Source: Pedobacter planticolens
GTDB taxonomy: Bacteria; Bacteroidota; Bacteroidia; Sphingobacteriales; Sphingobacteriaceae
DNA length: 64,000 nt
Assembly: GCF_014172375.1 (NCBI RefSeq)
Contig: NZ_WNXD01000001.1
Location: 1,860,001-1,924,000 of the forward strand
Reading direction: 5' to 3'
Below the pieces are notes generated by a model that had not been told where the DNA came from, did no database searches, and saw nothing but the letters and a program-made list of their open reading frames with translations. The position numbers were made by a program, and so were the translations under genes. Positions 45,003-54,026 of the stretch are shown here, one piece after another. Numbering within the stretch: position 1 is the stretch's first letter; each line of letters opens with the position of its first letter.

Positions 45003-45055
45003 CGAAATTTCCTTAATAAAATTTCAATAAGATACCTATTATTTAAAAAAATAAT

Positions 45056-45063
45056 TAGATTTG
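45056..45063 (+). promoter_or_regulatory. candidate -7 promoter box for secDF
   Basis: TAGATTTG fits TAnnTTTG and lies 50 bases before the secDF ATG. No clear -33 element. Confidence 0.4.
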
Positions 45064-45113
45064 CCGACTTGTTTAAAAACAGCATACTATAGAAAAAAAT
45101 AATTTACAAACAA

Positions 45114-48074
45114 ATGCAAGGTAAAGGTTTTATTAAATTTATGGCAATACTATTAGGTATTGTCTGTCTGTATTCTCTCTCATTTAATCTAGTTACTTAT
45201 AACGTAGAAAAAGATGCCAAAGCTTATGCTAAAGGCGATGTGGCGAAAGAAAAAGCGTATCTGGATTCGATGGCTACTGTAGCTGTTTATCCTGGTTTAG
45301 GGCTAACGTATCAACAAGTAAAAGGTAAAGAGATTAACCTTGGACTTGATTTAAAAGGCGGAATGAATGTTACGATGGAGATTTCGTTGGCTGAGCTGAC
45401 TAAATCTTTAGCTGGTAATACTGCTGATGCTAACTTTAATCAGGCAATACAAAACGCACAAACTCAAATGAACGCTGGTGGAAAAGATTTCATCACTTTG
45501 TTTGTTAATGAATACGAAAAACTTGCACCTAACGGGAAATTAGCAGATTTCTTCTCTAATCAAGATAATGCTAGTCAGTTAAAAGCTAACGCAAGCAACG
45601 ATGACGTTAAAAAATTCTTATCTAAAGAAGGTACTAGTGCAATAGATCGTTCATTTACTATTTTACGTAGTCGTATTGATGGTTTTGGTGTTGTTGCACC
45701 TAACATGCAAAAACAAGAAGGTTCTAACAGGATCTTTATTGAAATGCCAGGTGTGCAAGACAAAGAACGTGTTCGTAAATTATTACAAGGTTCTGCTGAA
45801 TTACAATTTTGGCAAGTTTATCAAAACGAAGAAGTTGTTAATATTTTAGAGAACATTAACAAAACACTTGCACTTACTATAAAAGACACTACAGCTGTTG
45901 CTACTGCTAAACCTGCTGATACCGCAGCGAAAGGTAGTAAATTAGCTAATTTGACTAAAGGTGCTACTGTAAAAGATACTTCAGCAACTGCTCAAAAAGC
46001 AGAAGCAACTAAAACTAATCCTTTATTTTCGCTATTAAGTATTCCAACATATACTGCAGAAAATGGTCAACCAGCTTTACGCCCAGGACCAGTTGTAGGT
46101 TGGACTTTACAAAAAGATACTGCTAAAGTAAAAGCATTTTTTGCTAGACCAGAAATTAAGTCATTAATTCCAGGCACCATGAAATTCATGTGGAGCTTGA
46201 AACCAATGGAAGGTAGCAAAGCATTTGAATTGTATGCTATTAAAGTTGCTTCCTTAGACGGAAGACCTGATTTAGGTGGCGAGGCGGTTTCTAACGCAAT
46301 GCAAGGGTACGATCAGAAAAACAGACCAGAAGTAACCATGTACATGAACAGCGATGGTGCTGCGAAATGGAAAAAAATTACTGCTGATGCATCTGCTGAT
46401 CCTAACAATAAAAAAGCAATTGCTATTGTATTAGATAACACGGTTTATTCTGCACCAACTGTACAAAATGAAATTCCGAATGGTGTATCTTCTATTTCTG
46501 GTAGTTTTACCTTAGAAGACACTAAAGATTTAGCTAACATTTTAAAAGCTGGTAAATTACCTGCTCCTGCTAAAATCGTTTCAGATTTCGTGGTAGGTCC
46601 TTCATTGGGTCAACAAGCAATTGATAGCGGTTTATCATCATTTGTAATTGCATTCGTTGTAATTCTAGCATTTATGGCTTTCTATTACAATAAAGCTGGA
46701 TGGGTAGCCAACCTTTCGTTATTAATTAACTTATTCTTTATTATGGGAGTGCTAGCTGCGTTTGGAGCTGTACTTACCCTGCCTGGTATTGCTGGTATCG
46801 TATTAACAATTGGTTTATCAGTAGATGCGAACATTCTAATTTTTGAACGTGTACGAGAGGAACTCGCCCATGGCAAAAATACAGCAGTTGCAATTAAAGA
46901 AGGTTTTAAACATGCAATGCCTTCAATTATTGACTCGAACGTTACCTTATTTATCTTAGGTATTATCCTATTCATCTTCGGTACAGGTCCTGTTCAAGGT
47001 TTTGCTACTACATTATGTGTGGGTATTGTAACTTCATTATTTGCAGCAGTTTTAATCTCTCGTGTAATTTTTGAAGGTTTATTAAGCAAAAAAGCAACTA
47101 TCTCTTTTGATAATAGCATGACTAGAAATGCATTTAAAAATATTGCTTTCAACTTCGTGGGACATAGAAAGTTATATTATGTTATTTCTTCTGTAATTAT
47201 TCTTGCAGGTATTGGTTTTTACATTAAAAATGATGGCTTAAACCTAGGTGTAGATTTTAAAGGTGGTAGAACTTACATGGTTAAGTTCGACAGAAAAATG
47301 AACACTGAAGAGGTGACTAAGAAATTGGTTGCTAACTTTGAAAACGAAGAAGCTTTAGTAAAAACTGCTGGAACTGATAACTCATTAAAAATTACAACTC
47401 CTTACCACATTACAGATCAAGATCCTAATGCTGATAAAATTGTTGAAAATGCATTAAGAAAAGGATTAACAGAAACTGGAGCTAAGTTTGAAATTGGAAG
47501 TTCTCAAAAAGTAACACCAACTATTGCGAGTGATATTATTTACGGAGCTTACGGAGCAATCTTATTCTCTTGTATTGTAATGTTTATTTACATCTTGGTA
47601 CGTTTTAGAAAATGGCAATATGGTTTAGGTGCGGTTATCGCATTATTCCATGATGTGTTATTGGTAATTTCATTATATACTATTTTAGACGGTGTATTGC
47701 CTTTCCCATTAGAAATTGGACAAGATTTTATTGCAGCTATTTTAACGGTAATGGGTTACACCATGACAGAAACTGTAGTTGTGTTTGACCGTATTCGTGA
47801 GAAATTAGGTGAAGCTGGTAAAACTGATGTATATGGTGAAGAACGTAATACATTAATTAACTTCGCACTGAACAGTACATTAAGTCGTACCATTTTAACT
47901 TCATTAACTGTATTTTTTGTGTTAATGGTTATCTTCGTATTTGGTGGAGATAGTATCCGCGGATTTATATTTGCCTTATTAATTGGTCGTATTATCGGTA
48001 CATATTCATCACTTTGTATCTCTACACCAATTGTAATTGATTTATCTAAAAAACACGCAGATCCTGTTAAATAG
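45114..48074 (+). CDS. secDF: protein translocase subunit SecDF (fused)
   Basis: A 986-residue inner-membrane protein that uses proton motive force to help Sec-exported proteins leave the translocon. The SecD half (about 1-670) has the first helix, LGLDLKGGMNVTMEISL, a large periplasmic P1 region with FGVVAPNMQKQEGSNRIFIEMPGV, and the TM block SVDANILIFERVREELAHGKN. The SecF half (about 685-986) has LGVDFKGGRTYMVKFD and MGYTMTETVVVFDRIREKLGE, with the proton-relay Asp residues. The P1 region holds an Ala/Lys/Thr-rich insertion (about 262-305) that looks disordered. A strong terminator follows. Confidence 0.97.
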   Translation: MQGKGFIKFMAILLGIVCLYSLSFNLVTYNVEKDAKAYAKGDVAKEKAYLDSMATVAVYPGLGLTYQQVKGKEINLGLDLKGGMNVTMEISLAELTKSLAGNTADANFNQAIQNAQTQMNAGGKDFITLFVNEYEKLAPNGKLADFFSNQDNASQLKANASNDDVKKFLSKEGTSAIDRSFTILRSRIDGFGVVAPNMQKQEGSNRIFIEMPGVQDKERVRKLLQGSAELQFWQVYQNEEVVNILENINKTLALTIKDTTAVATAKPADTAAKGSKLANLTKGATVKDTSATAQKAEATKTNPLFSLLSIPTYTAENGQPALRPGPVVGWTLQKDTAKVKAFFARPEIKSLIPGTMKFMWSLKPMEGSKAFELYAIKVASLDGRPDLGGEAVSNAMQGYDQKNRPEVTMYMNSDGAAKWKKITADASADPNNKKAIAIVLDNTVYSAPTVQNEIPNGVSSISGSFTLEDTKDLANILKAGKLPAPAKIVSDFVVGPSLGQQAIDSGLSSFVIAFVVILAFMAFYYNKAGWVANLSLLINLFFIMGVLAAFGAVLTLPGIAGIVLTIGLSVDANILIFERVREELAHGKNTAVAIKEGFKHAMPSIIDSNVTLFILGIILFIFGTGPVQGFATTLCVGIVTSLFAAVLISRVIFEGLLSKKATISFDNSMTRNAFKNIAFNFVGHRKLYYVISSVIILAGIGFYIKNDGLNLGVDFKGGRTYMVKFDRKMNTEEVTKKLVANFENEEALVKTAGTDNSLKITTPYHITDQDPNADKIVENALRKGLTETGAKFEIGSSQKVTPTIASDIIYGAYGAILFSCIVMFIYILVRFRKWQYGLGAVIALFHDVLLVISLYTILDGVLPFPLEIGQDFIAAILTVMGYTMTETVVVFDRIREKLGEAGKTDVYGEERNTLINFALNSTLSRTILTSLTVFFVLMVIFVFGGDSIRGFIFALLIGRIIGTYSSLCISTPIVIDLSKKHADPVK

Positions 48075-48095
48075 ATTTTAATTCTCATAAAATAT

Positions 48096-48126
48096 AAGGG
48101 TCTCAAAATTTGAGACCCTTTTTTTT
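48096..48126 (+). terminator. rho-independent terminator after secDF
   Basis: A perfect 12-bp stem AAGGGTCTCAAA / TTTGAGACCCTT around one base, followed by six T. It sits 22 bases after the stop. Confidence 0.9.
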
Positions 48127-48144
48127 GTTTTAAAACTCCCATAT

Positions 48145-48345
48145 TACCACGAAGAACATGGAGAAAATCACAGAGAAAATAGAGAAGTTGAAGGTTATAA
48201 AAACTAAAAACTCCATGTTCTCTGCGTTAAAATCTAAACCACAAAGAACATAGAGAAAACCACGAAGAACACAGAGAAATTGAAGACCATAAATCTAAAA
48301 GCTTAAAACTCCATGTTCTCTGTGCAAACTCAGCGAACTCAGTGT
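48145..48345. repeat. ACCACGAAGAACATGGAG / CTCCATGTTCTCTG repeat
   Basis: Words ACCACGAAGAACAT.GAGAAA and CACAGAGAAA occur twice each on the left (about 48145-48185 and 48239-48285), each followed by its near complement CTCCATGTTCTCTG (about 48211-48224 and 48309-48322). Two tandem mirror units fill most of the 378-base gap between secDF and the NADH dehydrogenase gene. Confidence 0.65.
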
Positions 48346-48409
48346 TTAAAAAACCGTTCGGTAAAACACCAACCGAAAGTTAATTAGGGTGAGGTTCTCA
48401 ATAACTTCC

Positions 48410-48417
48410 TATATTTG
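48410..48417 (+). promoter_or_regulatory. candidate -7 promoter box for NDH-2
   Basis: TATATTTG fits TAnnTTTG and ends 35 bases before the ATG at 48453. Confidence 0.4.
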
Positions 48418-48452
48418 TTAAACTAATTGATAGGTTCATTAGTTGTTCTACT

Positions 48453-49757
48453 ATGGAAAACGGAAAGCAAAAAATAGTTATTGTTGGTGGAGGTTTTGGC
48501 GGTATAGAATTAGCTAAAAAACTTCGAAATAAAAACGTTGATGTTGTTATACTCGATAAACACAATTACCACACGTTTCAACCCCTGTTGTATCAAGTTG
48601 CAAGTGGAGGTTTAGAGGCAGATTCTATCGCTTTTCCAATCCGCAAAATATTTAAAGGACAAAAAAATCTAACTTTCAGAGTTACGGAAGTAGCTAAAGT
48701 AATCCCCGAAGAGAATAAGTTATTAACTACCATTGGAGCAATTCATTACGATCATTTAGTTATCGCAACCGGTTCAACTAGTAATTTTTTTGGTCAGGCA
48801 GAAATAGAACAAAATGCAATGCCGATGAAATCTATTCCAGAAGCATTAAATCTGCGTAGCTTAATTTTACAAAATCTAGAAGCCTCCTTAATTGCAAATG
48901 ATGATCAAACTGAAAAAGAATTATTAAATTTTGTAGTGGTTGGTGGCGGACCAACTGGTGTAGAAACTGCTGGCGCCCTTGCCGAACTTAAAAAACATGT
49001 ACTTAAAAACGATTATCCAGAACTGGATATTCATAAGGTAAATATTTATTTAATTGAAGGATCGCCTGAATTGTTGGGTTCTATGTCTGTAAAAGCACAA
49101 GAAAAGTCCAAAGAATTTTTAGAAGAACTGGGCGTAACCGTACTTACCGAAACGAGGGTAAAAAGCTACGACGGCAGAGTAATTTCATTAATTGATGGAA
49201 GATCTATCCCCTCTTCTACTGTAATTTGGAGTGCTGGGGTTAAAGGTGTAGTGTTAGATGGTTTAAAAGCCGAAAGTGTGGTACGAGGTAATCGTCTAAA
49301 AGTAGATATCATTAACAGAGTTGAAGGTTATCAGAATATTTATGCCATTGGCGATGTTGCCGCAATGATTACTGATGAAACGCCAAACGGACACCCTGGA
49401 GTTGCGCCTGTAGCGATACAACAAGGAAAATTATTAGCTAAAAACCTCATCAATCTTATTGAAAATAAACCAATTGAAGCTTTTAAGTATTTTGATAAAG
49501 GCGCAATGGCAACGGTTGGTAGAAACAGAGCAGTTGTAGATATTAATAAAATCCATTTTCAGGGTGTATTTGCTTGGTTTACGTGGATGTTTGTGCACTT
49601 AATGACCTTAGTTGGTTTCAGAAATAAACTCGTTGTTTTTGTAAATTGGGTTTGGAGTTATTTTAGTTATGATAGAGGTACACGATTGATTATTAGGCCT
49701 TTTAAAAAGTCGGAAAGTCCGGAAGACGGAAAGTCCGAAAGTTCAGCAGTTCATTAA
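48453..49757 (+). CDS. type II NADH:quinone oxidoreductase (NDH-2)
   Basis: A 434-residue flavoprotein that oxidises NADH and reduces quinone at the inner face of the membrane without pumping protons. The FAD-binding GGGFGGIE lies at 12-19, the NAD-binding GGGPTGVETAGALAEL around 172-187, and the FAD-contact YAIGDVAA and PGVAPVAIQQGKLLAKNL follow. The C-terminal FAWFTWMFVHLMTLVGFRNK is the amphipathic membrane anchor. The last 16 residues (from KKSESPEDGKSE) come from a GGAAAGTCCGGAAGACGG-type repeat and are probably not part of the fold. Confidence 0.93.
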   Translation: MENGKQKIVIVGGGFGGIELAKKLRNKNVDVVILDKHNYHTFQPLLYQVASGGLEADSIAFPIRKIFKGQKNLTFRVTEVAKVIPEENKLLTTIGAIHYDHLVIATGSTSNFFGQAEIEQNAMPMKSIPEALNLRSLILQNLEASLIANDDQTEKELLNFVVVGGGPTGVETAGALAELKKHVLKNDYPELDIHKVNIYLIEGSPELLGSMSVKAQEKSKEFLEELGVTVLTETRVKSYDGRVISLIDGRSIPSSTVIWSAGVKGVVLDGLKAESVVRGNRLKVDIINRVEGYQNIYAIGDVAAMITDETPNGHPGVAPVAIQQGKLLAKNLINLIENKPIEAFKYFDKGAMATVGRNRAVVDINKIHFQGVFAWFTWMFVHLMTLVGFRNKLVVFVNWVWSYFSYDRGTRLIIRPFKKSESPEDGKSESSAVH

Positions 49758-49790
49758 TCATTGGTTCATTTGCCTAGGCGAACAACAAAT

Positions 49791-49820
49791 CTAAATACTA
49801 ACTACTAAATACTTTGTACT
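49791..49820. repeat. 30-bp element, copy 2
   Basis: CTAAATACTAACTACTAAAT then ACTTTGTACT; the inverse of the copy at 42143-42172 with one mismatch. It ends eight bases before the HMG-CoA lyase ATG. Confidence 0.75.
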
Positions 49821-49828
49821 AAGAAAAA

Positions 49829-50674
49829 ATGAAATTAATAGAATGCCCTCGTGATGCCATGCAAGGTTTACACGATTTTATTCCGACAGCCTTAAAAGCA
49901 GAATACATTAATCTTTTATTGCAAGTAGGTTTTGACACCATTGATTTTGGAAGCTTTGTTTCTCCAAAAGCTATTCCGCAATTGCGAGATACAGCAGAAG
50001 TTTTAGCACAATTAGATTTAAGTACAACTAAATCTAAACTATTAGCTATTGTAGCAAATTTAAGAGGAGTTGAAGCAGCTGTTCAGCACCAGCAAATTAC
50101 ATATCTCGGATTTCCTTTTTCTATATCAGAAACCTTTCAGCAGCGGAATACAAATTCAAGTATTGCTCAATCTTTAAACACAGTTGAAGAAATGCTTAAT
50201 CTGTGTGATAAACATCGAAAAACAGCTGTGGTTTATTTATCAATGGGTTTTGGTAATCCTTATGGGGATGAATGGAATGTAGAGATTATAGAAAAATGGG
50301 CTGATGAATTGATAAATAAAGGCGTAAAAATACTTTCTCTAGCAGATACTACTGGTGTTTCTACACCAGAAAAAATTGAAACCATTTTACCTGCATTACT
50401 AAAGAAATTCGATCAAACAGAAATTGGTATTCATTTGCATAGCACTCCTTTTACTCGATTAGAGAAAATTGAAGCTGCCTATAAAACGGGTTGTACTCGT
50501 TTTGATAGTGCGTTAAAAGGTTTTGGTGGTTGTCCAATGGCAGCAGATGATTTAACAGGAAATATGGCTACAGAAGATTTAATCTACTATCTACAAAGCA
50601 AAGGTGAAGATTTAGGTTTAAATATGGACAAATGGCAAGAAGCGATGTTATTGTCATCCAAAGTGTTTAATTGA
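49829..50674 (+). CDS. hydroxymethylglutaryl-CoA lyase
   Basis: A 281-residue TIM-barrel lyase of the HMGL-like family that splits HMG-CoA to acetoacetate and acetyl-CoA in leucine degradation. Metal and substrate residues are visible: ECPRDAMQG (Asp9; the usual form is PRDGxQ), HLHS with His202 and His204, and the signature Cys235 in GFGGCPMAADDLTGN. The substitution of Gly by Ala in RDG (RDAMQG) is mild. It stands alone, with no leucine-degradation partners in this window. Confidence 0.9.
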   Translation: MKLIECPRDAMQGLHDFIPTALKAEYINLLLQVGFDTIDFGSFVSPKAIPQLRDTAEVLAQLDLSTTKSKLLAIVANLRGVEAAVQHQQITYLGFPFSISETFQQRNTNSSIAQSLNTVEEMLNLCDKHRKTAVVYLSMGFGNPYGDEWNVEIIEKWADELINKGVKILSLADTTGVSTPEKIETILPALLKKFDQTEIGIHLHSTPFTRLEKIEAAYKTGCTRFDSALKGFGGCPMAADDLTGNMATEDLIYYLQSKGEDLGLNMDKWQEAMLLSSKVFN

Positions 50675-50691
50675 GTGTAAGGTATTTCTAT

Positions 50692-51108
50692 CTATTCTTG
50701 AGCATATGTTTTTAGATCATAGAAACTGCCTAAAAAAATCCTATTATTTCTTTTTACATTCCCTTTTCCTGAATTATAAATAGTGATTATATAGTTATAT
50801 GTACTTCCAGATAGACCTGAAAGTGCATCTATTGTAAATACTGTTTTCTCACTTTCCTGAATGTATTTTACATCGTACTTTATTATTTTATAAAACTGAT
50901 TATCGCTGTACTCAGACTTATCTGTAAGTACCAGATGCGATAGCATTTTATCCGTAAAAGAAAAACTATAGTACTCGTTGCAGGTGGCTTCTTTTCCTTC
51001 CTCTGTTTCATATCTATCGCCACGGAAGGCAATACCTTTTAAATTAGCAAATTGTGCGAAAGCTGTATTGCAGAATACTGCAATGATGAGCGTTAATAAA
51101 AATTTCAT
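50692..51108 (-). CDS. hypothetical exported protein
   Basis: A 138-residue protein with a signal peptide (MKFLLTLIIAVFCNTAFAQ, cleavage near 19). The mature part is rich in beta strands and Tyr/Lys/Ser (YSFSFTDKMLSHLVLTDKSEYS, FYKIIKYDVKYIQESEKTVFTID, YNYIITIYNSGKGNVKRN), reminiscent of small periplasmic proteins of Bacteroidota. No family is recognised. It is convergent with the HMG-CoA lyase gene, 17 bases apart. Confidence 0.72.
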   Translation of the reverse strand: MKFLLTLIIAVFCNTAFAQFANLKGIAFRGDRYETEEGKEATCNEYYSFSFTDKMLSHLVLTDKSEYSDNQFYKIIKYDVKYIQESEKTVFTIDALSGLSGSTYNYIITIYNSGKGNVKRNNRIFLGSFYDLKTYAQE

Positions 51109-51240
51109 AACAGTTGTTTTAGTTAATTATCTTATACTAAATATAACTACTAGAAAACAACTAACAAATTTTCAGAGGTAAAATCTTATTGTTTAGCCAA
51201 TGAAGCGATTTTGTAATTCCTAGAAACTGTTTAAAAATGA

Positions 51241-51399
51241 AACCACATAGGCACATAGGGTATTTAACTTGTGGGATAGGAAGATAAATTTGCTAACACC
51301 TGCCTGCCGGCAGGCAGGTAGCCTTTATGTGCCTATTGCAATGCCTTTAGGCATTCTATGAGGTCTTGGCTTTCATAAAAACTATGTGCCTATGTGGTT
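51241..51399. repeat. AACCACATAGGCACATAG palindrome with inner CTGCCGGCAG hairpin
   Basis: Perfect 18-bp arms at 51241-51258 and 51382-51399. The interior holds CCTGCCTGCCGGCAGGCAGG (51299-51318), itself a perfect 20-base palindrome, and an imperfect ATGCCTTTAGGCAT hairpin. It occupies the 371-base gap before the KOW-like gene. Confidence 0.85.
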
Positions 51400-51480
51400 A
51401 TGTTAATTTTGAGTGAAATTTAGGCAGCTTCCCAGTAAATCGAGTATATTTAAGAAAGATGAAATCTAAATTAATTTAAA

Positions 51481-51657
51481 ATGGATAAAAAAGTAATCGA
51501 TGGAGCTTCTTGCAATGTAGTAGCTGGTACACATGCAGGCAAATCGGGTGTAATTAGGGATATTAACACTAGTAAAACTGGGCATTTAACCATCACAGTA
51601 GTACAAGAAAATGGTGTTAGATTTAAAACGCTAGCAAAAAATGTAGCTGTGGTTTAG
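51481..51657 (+). CDS. small KOW-motif-like protein
   Basis: A 58-residue frame from ATG at 51481 to TAG at 51655-51657. Residues 9-25 (ASCNVVAGTHAGKSGVIRDI) match the KOW motif: a V..G.h.GK.G.v pattern as in ribosomal L24 and NusG, followed by two more strands (HLTITVVQENGVRFKTLAKNVAVV). It is too short to be L24. Free-standing KOW proteins of this size are known in Bacteroidota and may bind RNA. An AAATTTAAAATGG context gives A-rich translation initiation. Confidence 0.7.
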   Translation: MDKKVIDGASCNVVAGTHAGKSGVIRDINTSKTGHLTITVVQENGVRFKTLAKNVAVV

Positions 51658-51723
51658 CTCTTGCTTGCAAAATAGCTGAAAAGAATATCTTAATCTTTCT
51701 TAAATCCTTACTATTAAAAAGTC

Positions 51724-52149
51724 CTAAACCTTTTTCACCATTTTAAAATGCTGAATACCCGCCTCTTCAAACTGATCACCTTCTGCAACAAAACCAAATT
51801 TAGCATATAAACTCATGGCATCTAATTGAGCATTTAAATAAATATAGCTAGCATCAGAAGGTAAATCATCCAACGCAGTTGCAATTAAAGCTCTCCCCAC
51901 TCCTTGCCCTCTAAACTCTTTCAACACAGCAAAACGTTCTAATTTATAGCCGTTATCTGTTTTTCGCCAACGACAAGCTCCACAAGGTTGATGATCTGAT
52001 AACGCTAAAAAATGAATAGAAACATCCTCATTTTCCCATTCTAATTCAGGCGGACAATTCTGTTCATCCACAAAAACTATTTTACGAATGGCAAAAACTT
52101 TTTCTAACTCTTCTTTAGTGGTCGCTTTTTGTACTTGAAGTGTGTCCAT
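51724..52149 (-). CDS. GNAT family N-acetyltransferase (ElaA/YjcF-like)
   Basis: A 141-residue acetyltransferase. Residues 10-40 (ATTKEELEKVFAIRKIVFVDEQNCPPELEWE) are the N-terminal helix region typical of the YjcF/ElaA branch; the acetyl-CoA site is LERFAVLKEFRGQGVGRALIATAL (V/I-x-x-x-x-R/Q-G-x-G/A pattern) near residue 70-93. Substrate unknown. Its start overlaps the end of the upstream membrane-protein gene by 35 bases, so translation of the two is probably coupled. Confidence 0.88.
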   Translation of the reverse strand: MDTLQVQKATTKEELEKVFAIRKIVFVDEQNCPPELEWENEDVSIHFLALSDHQPCGACRWRKTDNGYKLERFAVLKEFRGQGVGRALIATALDDLPSDASYIYLNAQLDAMSLYAKFGFVAEGDQFEEAGIQHFKMVKKV

Positions 52150-52630
52150 TTTTTCTTTCTTTTTTAGTGCCTTTAATTTTTGTGAGTTTTAATTCGTTCA
52201 ATTCTTCCGCTACATCTATAGAGTGCGAGCAATGTATATCCGTTTCTTTCTTCGCTAATTTAGCTATTGTTACATAAAACTTATGCAACTGATCTAGTTC
52301 TGCTTCGGTTAAATCTTCAATATCAACCATTCTATTACTGGCATGTTCATGTGCTGCAATTAATTCGTTCAGCTTTAATTGAATGGCCTTACTATCTTTA
52401 TTTTGAGATTTTTGAATTAAAAAAACCATTAAAAACGTAATAATAGTTGTCCCTGTATTAATTACCAATTGCCAAGTCTCCGAATAATCAAATACTGGAC
52501 CTGTTAATGCCCATAAAATTACGATGGCTGTTGCTGCTAAAAAAGCATAAGAACTTCCTGTAAATCGCGTTGCGGCATTCGCAAAGTTTTCAAATAAATT
52601 AGTGTTCTTTTTTTTGCTTTTCATTTTCAA
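52115..52630 (-). CDS. low-affinity iron permease family protein
   Basis: A 171-residue protein with two membrane segments (about 28-47 and 56-76): NAATRFTGSSYAFLAATAIVILWALTGP then FDYSETWQLVINTGTTIITFLMVFLIQKSQNKDSKAIQLKLNELI. This is the hallmark of the bacterial branch of the low-affinity iron permease (Fet4-like) family. The C-terminal part is helical and charged (about 80-160). Iron transport by these short bacterial forms is not well shown. It overlaps the following acetyltransferase gene. Confidence 0.9.
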   Translation of the reverse strand: MKMKSKKKNTNLFENFANAATRFTGSSYAFLAATAIVILWALTGPVFDYSETWQLVINTGTTIITFLMVFLIQKSQNKDSKAIQLKLNELIAAHEHASNRMVDIEDLTEAELDQLHKFYVTIAKLAKKETDIHCSHSIDVAEELNELKLTKIKGTKKERKNGHTSSTKSDH

Positions 52631-52678
52631 CTATTAATTTATACTCAGTTGGCGAATATTAATTGATTATTAATGCCA

Positions 52679-52714
52679 CAAAAAAGCGTAACAAGTTATT
52701 TATCCTGTTACGCT
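52679..52714 (-). terminator. rho-independent terminator after fbaA
   Basis: AGCGTAACA pairs with TGTTACGCT around a 12-base loop; on the minus strand the stem is followed by six T. It is 47 bases after the fbaA stop. Confidence 0.8.
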
Positions 52715-52760
52715 CCTCTGTCTTAAAACAATTAAGTTTAAGAAAATGTTTGCAATCGTT

Positions 52761-53840
52761 TTACAATTTATCGTTTGCGTTAATGCAGTTTAAATCTTCA
52801 AAAGCGCCAGTTAAACGTTTCACAAATTCTTCCTCGCCTTTGCGTAACCAAACACGTGGATCATAATATTTTTTATTTGGTTTGTCATCTCCATCCGGAT
52901 TACCAATTTGACCTTGCAAAAATGCTTCGTTCGCTTTGTAGTAATCTAAAATACCTTGCCAAAATGCCCATTGCATATCTGTATCAATATTCATTTTAAT
53001 TGCTCCGTAAGAAATTGCTTCTCTAATTTCTTCTTGTGAAGAACCAGAACCACCATGGAATACAAAATTGATTGGTTTCTCTGCAGTTAAGCTATATTTT
53101 TCTTTGATAAAATCTTGAGAGTTCTTCAAAATGATTGGTTGTAATTTCACGTTACCTGGTTTATACACACCATGTACGTTACCAAAAGCAGCTGCAATGG
53201 TAAAACGATCACTCACTTTACTCAATTCATCATACGCATAAGCAACTTCACTTGGCTGCGTATATAACTTAGAGCTATCTACATCGCTATTATCAACACC
53301 ATCTTCTTCACCACCAGTTACGCCTAATTCAATTTCAATGGTCATGCCCATTTTGTTCATGCGTTTAAAGTATTCTACACAAACTTCCATGTTTTCTTCA
53401 ATTGGTTCTTCAGAAAGATCCAACATGTGCGATGAAAATAAAGGTTTACCTGTTTCAGCAAAGAATTTCTCACCATGTGTTAAAAGGCCATCAATCCAAG
53501 GTAATAATTTTTTAGCAGCATGATCTGTGTGTAAAACCACAGCAACACCATAATGCTCTGCTAATAAATGCACATGCTTAGCTGCAGAAACCGCACCTAA
53601 CACGCAAGCATTTAAGTTATCATTATTTAATGTTTTACCTGCGTAAAACTGTGCACCTCCATTAGAAAGTTGAATCATTACAGGAGAATTTACTGCTTTT
53701 GCAGTTTCCATTACCGCATTAATAGTATTGGTTCCTGTAACATTTACCGCTGGTAATGCAAACTGATGTTTCTTAGCCTGTTCAAATAATTCCTGAACGG
53801 CTGCTCCGTAAATTACGCCTTTATAGCCTTTTAAACTCAT
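52761..53840 (-). CDS. fbaA: class II fructose-bisphosphate aldolase
   Basis: Zinc-dependent aldolase of glycolysis and gluconeogenesis; 359 residues, typical of the long E. coli FbaA type. Seen: FALPAVNVTGTNTINAVMETA at 27-47, the metal-binding HTDHAAKK with His104 and His107 around Asp106, EIELGVTGGEEDGVDN, FGNVHGVYKPGNVKL and FVFHGGSGSSQEEI with the third zinc His. The C-terminal YYDPRVWLRKGEE fits this branch. Monocistronic, ended by a good terminator. Confidence 0.97.
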   Translation of the reverse strand: MSLKGYKGVIYGAAVQELFEQAKKHQFALPAVNVTGTNTINAVMETAKAVNSPVMIQLSNGGAQFYAGKTLNNDNLNACVLGAVSAAKHVHLLAEHYGVAVVLHTDHAAKKLLPWIDGLLTHGEKFFAETGKPLFSSHMLDLSEEPIEENMEVCVEYFKRMNKMGMTIEIELGVTGGEEDGVDNSDVDSSKLYTQPSEVAYAYDELSKVSDRFTIAAAFGNVHGVYKPGNVKLQPIILKNSQDFIKEKYSLTAEKPINFVFHGGSGSSQEEIREAISYGAIKMNIDTDMQWAFWQGILDYYKANEAFLQGQIGNPDGDDKPNKKYYDPRVWLRKGEEEFVKRLTGAFEDLNCINANDKL

Positions 53841-54026
53841 TTCTATTTAAATTTGATATGTCGAAGTTATGAAAAAAATTAAGAAAACAACAATTTTTAC
53901 CTAAGTGTACTTTTTACAATAACTATGGTTAGTTTTATAACAATTGTTGTAAAACACTTCATCAAAAACACATGTCATTGTTAAATAATTTTTTGTTTCT
54001 TTGTACTCGCATTTTTAACTAGTAAC

